In this document: one piece after another, positions 12,762-14,283 of the stretch
How positions within the stretch are numbered: position 1 is the stretch's first letter
Layout: every line of letters begins with the position of its first letter
Assembly (NCBI GenBank): GCA_947175225.1
Contig: CAMWLX010000042.1
Location: 1-14,283, forward strand
Length of the DNA stretch: 14,283 nt
Reading direction: 5' to 3'
Source of the DNA: an uncultured Porphyromonadaceae bacterium
Lineage (GTDB): Bacteria; Bacteroidota; Bacteroidia; Bacteroidales; Muribaculaceae
Notes under the pieces: model-generated
The model's database searches: none
What the model was told of the DNA's origin: nothing
What the model saw: only the letters and a program-made list of their open reading frames with translations
Translations under genes and position numbers: made by a program

Positions 12762-14204
12762 TTATTTTATGTCGGGATTTCCTTGATCGCCATTGCCTGG
12801 TTTGACACCTGGAACTGTGAATTCAACTACAGTAGAATATATAGTAGACCCGGAGGTCACTATATAAGAGCGTATTTCGTAATTAGTGCCGGCCCGATAC
12901 TCCAATCCGCTATAGTCTTCATCCTTGCTTAACTGCACGTATATTATTCCATCATTTCCAGAATTTTCATTCCTATTAGAAACACGGACAAAACCGGCAT
13001 CTTCAGATGCATAATCACCTCTAACATATCGTATTTCAATACCGGAATCTAAAATTTCTGTATCAGAGTAGAATCGGGCAAAGATATCCACTTTCTTTTG
13101 ATCGCAAATACCTTCAAGCCACGGAGTTGTGAGAGCGGGCTGTTGGGTTCCGGCTTGAATGATAGGAATATGTATTGCAGTCACTTCATCTTCAGTACTG
13201 CTGAGAGTAATCTTCGCTGTTCTATTTCCCTGATTGCCATTAGGAGCCACCACAACCGAAATCTGCTTACCGGCACCTCCTTCAGTGCCAACTGTTGGCA
13301 ACTGGTTTTGTCCAAGTCCCTCTATAGTCAACCACCCTTCTGCAGAAGCTTCTGCACATTCCACTTTCCAACGTTTGTCGGTAAGCACATTGAGAGTCAA
13401 AGAAGCACCATCGCAAGAAATCAAACCGACTGAATTTAAATAGGCGTCGAAAGTATGGTTAGAACCCAACTGGCTGATGTCGATTACTGCAACTTCTTTT
13501 CCTGAGCCATCAAGGAAACGGATATTTCCAGAACGTACAGATGTGCCTCTATTAGCATGCACATCGAACGAGATAGTGCCATCATCTTTTTTGCTGCGGT
13601 CAATAGTGATCCACCCTGTCGGAAAAGCCGACATATATTCTACATCAGACTCCACACTCCAAGAATTGTCGGAAGCCTTAACATTAATAGTACCACCTTT
13701 ACCGGATGCCGGAAAAATTTCGAATGATGTTGGATTTGGCACCAAGACATTGGCTCCTTGTCTTACTGTAAGATATTGCGGGACAAGTTCTTCGCCATCC
13801 AGACCCTCCACAAAGACTTTAATGGCATTCTCCCAATAACGTTCCTCCTTTGCATTAATAGAGCTGGTATAAGTGAAATAGTTTCCTTTTTCGTCTTTAC
13901 CGATTTCGCCAATATAAAGAGTCCATTCGGAGTGTGCTTCCGGTTTGCTATTAGGCAGCACTTCCACTTTCCATATGGCGGGACAGTCTACATACACCTT
14001 GTCAGAGCCATTCACTGCGTTGATGATAGATAGATTTTGAGTGCTTGCGGAAGTACCCCCCGACTGAGTGCTCTGGGGGCTAATAGAAAGCTTAAGGTTG
14101 CTACGGTCAGCTACATGGAAACCATCTTCCACATTGCTGCACGCAGCCAGACCCAAAATCATTACGGCTGCAGCAGCCGCTATAAAAGTCTTAACTTTAG
14201 TCAT
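12762..14204 (-). CDS. BACON-domain lipoprotein with C-terminal Fn3-like domain
   Basis: The 480-residue protein starts MTKVKTF and has a lipoprotein signal ending in the lipobox LAAC (residues 19-22), so Cys22 is the predicted acylated residue. An acidic stretch (NVEDG) follows the Cys, which in Bacteroidota lipoproteins can favour surface exposure; this example is not a perfect match. Three BACON-like units follow at about 36-150, 158-248 and 255-352. Each shows an alternating-strand pattern with WxV or WSVE, then (G)W(L/I)TI or similar, and a final strand closing (VR/IS/II)Q(G/L/A)G. Residues 358-466 are Fn3-like (SGIEIRYV, GTNYEIRSYIVTSGSTIYS). BACON domains are associated with carbohydrate or mucin binding or spacer roles at the cell surface. 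It is the first gene of the set. The start has an AT-rich leader without a Shine-Dalgarno sequence, which is usual in this phylum. It is the only lipoprotein of the four and so the likely membrane anchor, by inference. Confidence 0.9.
   Translation of the reverse strand: MTKVKTFIAAAAAVMILGLAACSNVEDGFHVADRSNLKLSISPQSTQSGGTSASTQNLSIINAVNGSDKVYVDCPAIWKVEVLPNSKPEAHSEWTLYIGEIGKDEKGNYFTYTSSINAKEERYWENAIKVFVEGLDGEELVPQYLTVRQGANVLVPNPTSFEIFPASGKGGTINVKASDNSWSVESDVEYMSAFPTGWITIDRSKKDDGTISFDVHANRGTSVRSGNIRFLDGSGKEVAVIDISQLGSNHTFDAYLNSVGLISCDGASLTLNVLTDKRWKVECAEASAEGWLTIEGLGQNQLPTVGTEGGAGKQISVVVAPNGNQGNRTAKITLSSTEDEVTAIHIPIIQAGTQQPALTTPWLEGICDQKKVDIFARFYSDTEILDSGIEIRYVRGDYASEDAGFVRVSNRNENSGNDGIIYVQLSKDEDYSGLEYRAGTNYEIRSYIVTSGSTIYSTVVEFTVPGVKPGNGDQGNPDIK
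13140..14099 (-). repeat. Three tandem BACON-like domains
   Basis: Residues about 36-355 of the lipoprotein. Matching points are AIWKVEV, NSWSVES and KRWKVEC in the early strand; SEWTLYIG, TGWITIDR and EGWLTIEG after it; and LTVRQGAN, IDISQLGS and IPIIQAGT at the end. The first unit has a longer middle part. Confidence 0.7.
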
Positions 14205-14238
14205 AATAAATAAGTCATGAATTAATTATTTAAGTTTC

Positions 14239-14253
14239 GCAAGTTCAACTTGC
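14239..14253 (-). other. Short inverted repeat upstream of the lipoprotein gene
   Basis: Bases 14239-14253 read gcaagttcaacttgc, with 7-base arms around one central base, equivalent to a 5-bp stem with a 5-base loop. It lies about 35 bases upstream of the start codon. It could be an operator, a weak leader hairpin or chance. No promoter can be called because the upstream region lies outside the window. Confidence 0.3.
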
Positions 14254-14283
14254 TGATTTCAGATTGTAAAATTCACAGATATG

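Noticed and set aside
134..13839. Many open frames of 60-168 codons on the plus strand, for example at 4949-5455, 9836-10261 and 6863-7270
   Set aside because: All lie opposite long, domain-rich minus-strand genes, lack recognisable motifs or signal peptides, and their translations have the composition expected from reading the complement of coding DNA.
14201..14218. Five-codon frame (ATG at 14218-14216) whose stop overlaps the lipoprotein start as ATGA
   Set aside because: Too short to judge; such overlaps arise by chance in AT-rich leaders. It could act as a leader peptide but nothing supports it.
14205..14283. Promoter for the operon
   Set aside because: No convincing Bacteroidota -33/-7 pair is visible. 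On the minus strand, tatctgtg near the right edge is one base off the -7 pattern, but the matching upstream part would lie outside the window.

Overview
The window looks like a stretch of a gut-type Bacteroidales genome (phylum Bacteroidota). The closest feel is Muribaculaceae or Prevotella-like, but the family is an inference. The evidence is a BACON-domain lipoprotein, very large secreted beta-sandwich proteins, short C-terminal tails resembling type IX secretion (T9SS) sorting domains, a dockerin-like repeat pair in front of such a tail, InlB-type B-repeats, and AT-rich leaders without a clear Shine-Dalgarno sequence. GC content is moderate.

Everything that looks like a real gene lies on the minus strand, so the transcript runs from right to left. 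In order of transcription: (1) 14204-12762, a 480-residue lipoprotein with three BACON-like domains and a C-terminal Fn3-like domain; (2) 12760-9020, a 1246-residue secreted protein with a Cys-containing N-terminal region, Ig/MBG-like repeats, leucine-rich repeats, a dockerin-like pair, a cohesin-like stretch and a C-terminal tail; (3) 9010-965, a 2681-residue mosaic that begins with a cohesin-like domain, continues through CARDB-like, Calx-beta-like and other beta-sandwich modules, has a central Gly-rich hinge and a Cys-containing helical block, and ends in a C-terminal tail; (4) 904 to the left edge, a secreted protein with InlB-type B-repeats, cut by the window. Gaps are 1, 9 and 60 bases, so genes 1-3 are almost certainly co-transcribed. 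Gene 4 is separated by a perfect 12-bp hairpin and may be expressed at a different level.

No enzyme, transporter, regulator or SusC/SusD-like protein is visible. All four products are exported and none shows a catalytic motif. The best working picture is a cell-surface structural or binding system: a membrane-anchored BACON lipoprotein, a dockerin-bearing LRR protein, a giant cohesin-bearing fibre-like protein and a repeat-rich adhesin-like protein. Two links within the locus support joint function: a possible cohesin-dockerin contact between genes 2 and 3, and one homologous domain shared by the C-terminal part of gene 3 and the N-terminus of gene 4. Both rest on reading the sequence by eye, and the function is inferred.

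No tRNA, rRNA, CRISPR array, insertion sequence or attachment site was seen. No stretch over 300 bases lacks a gene.
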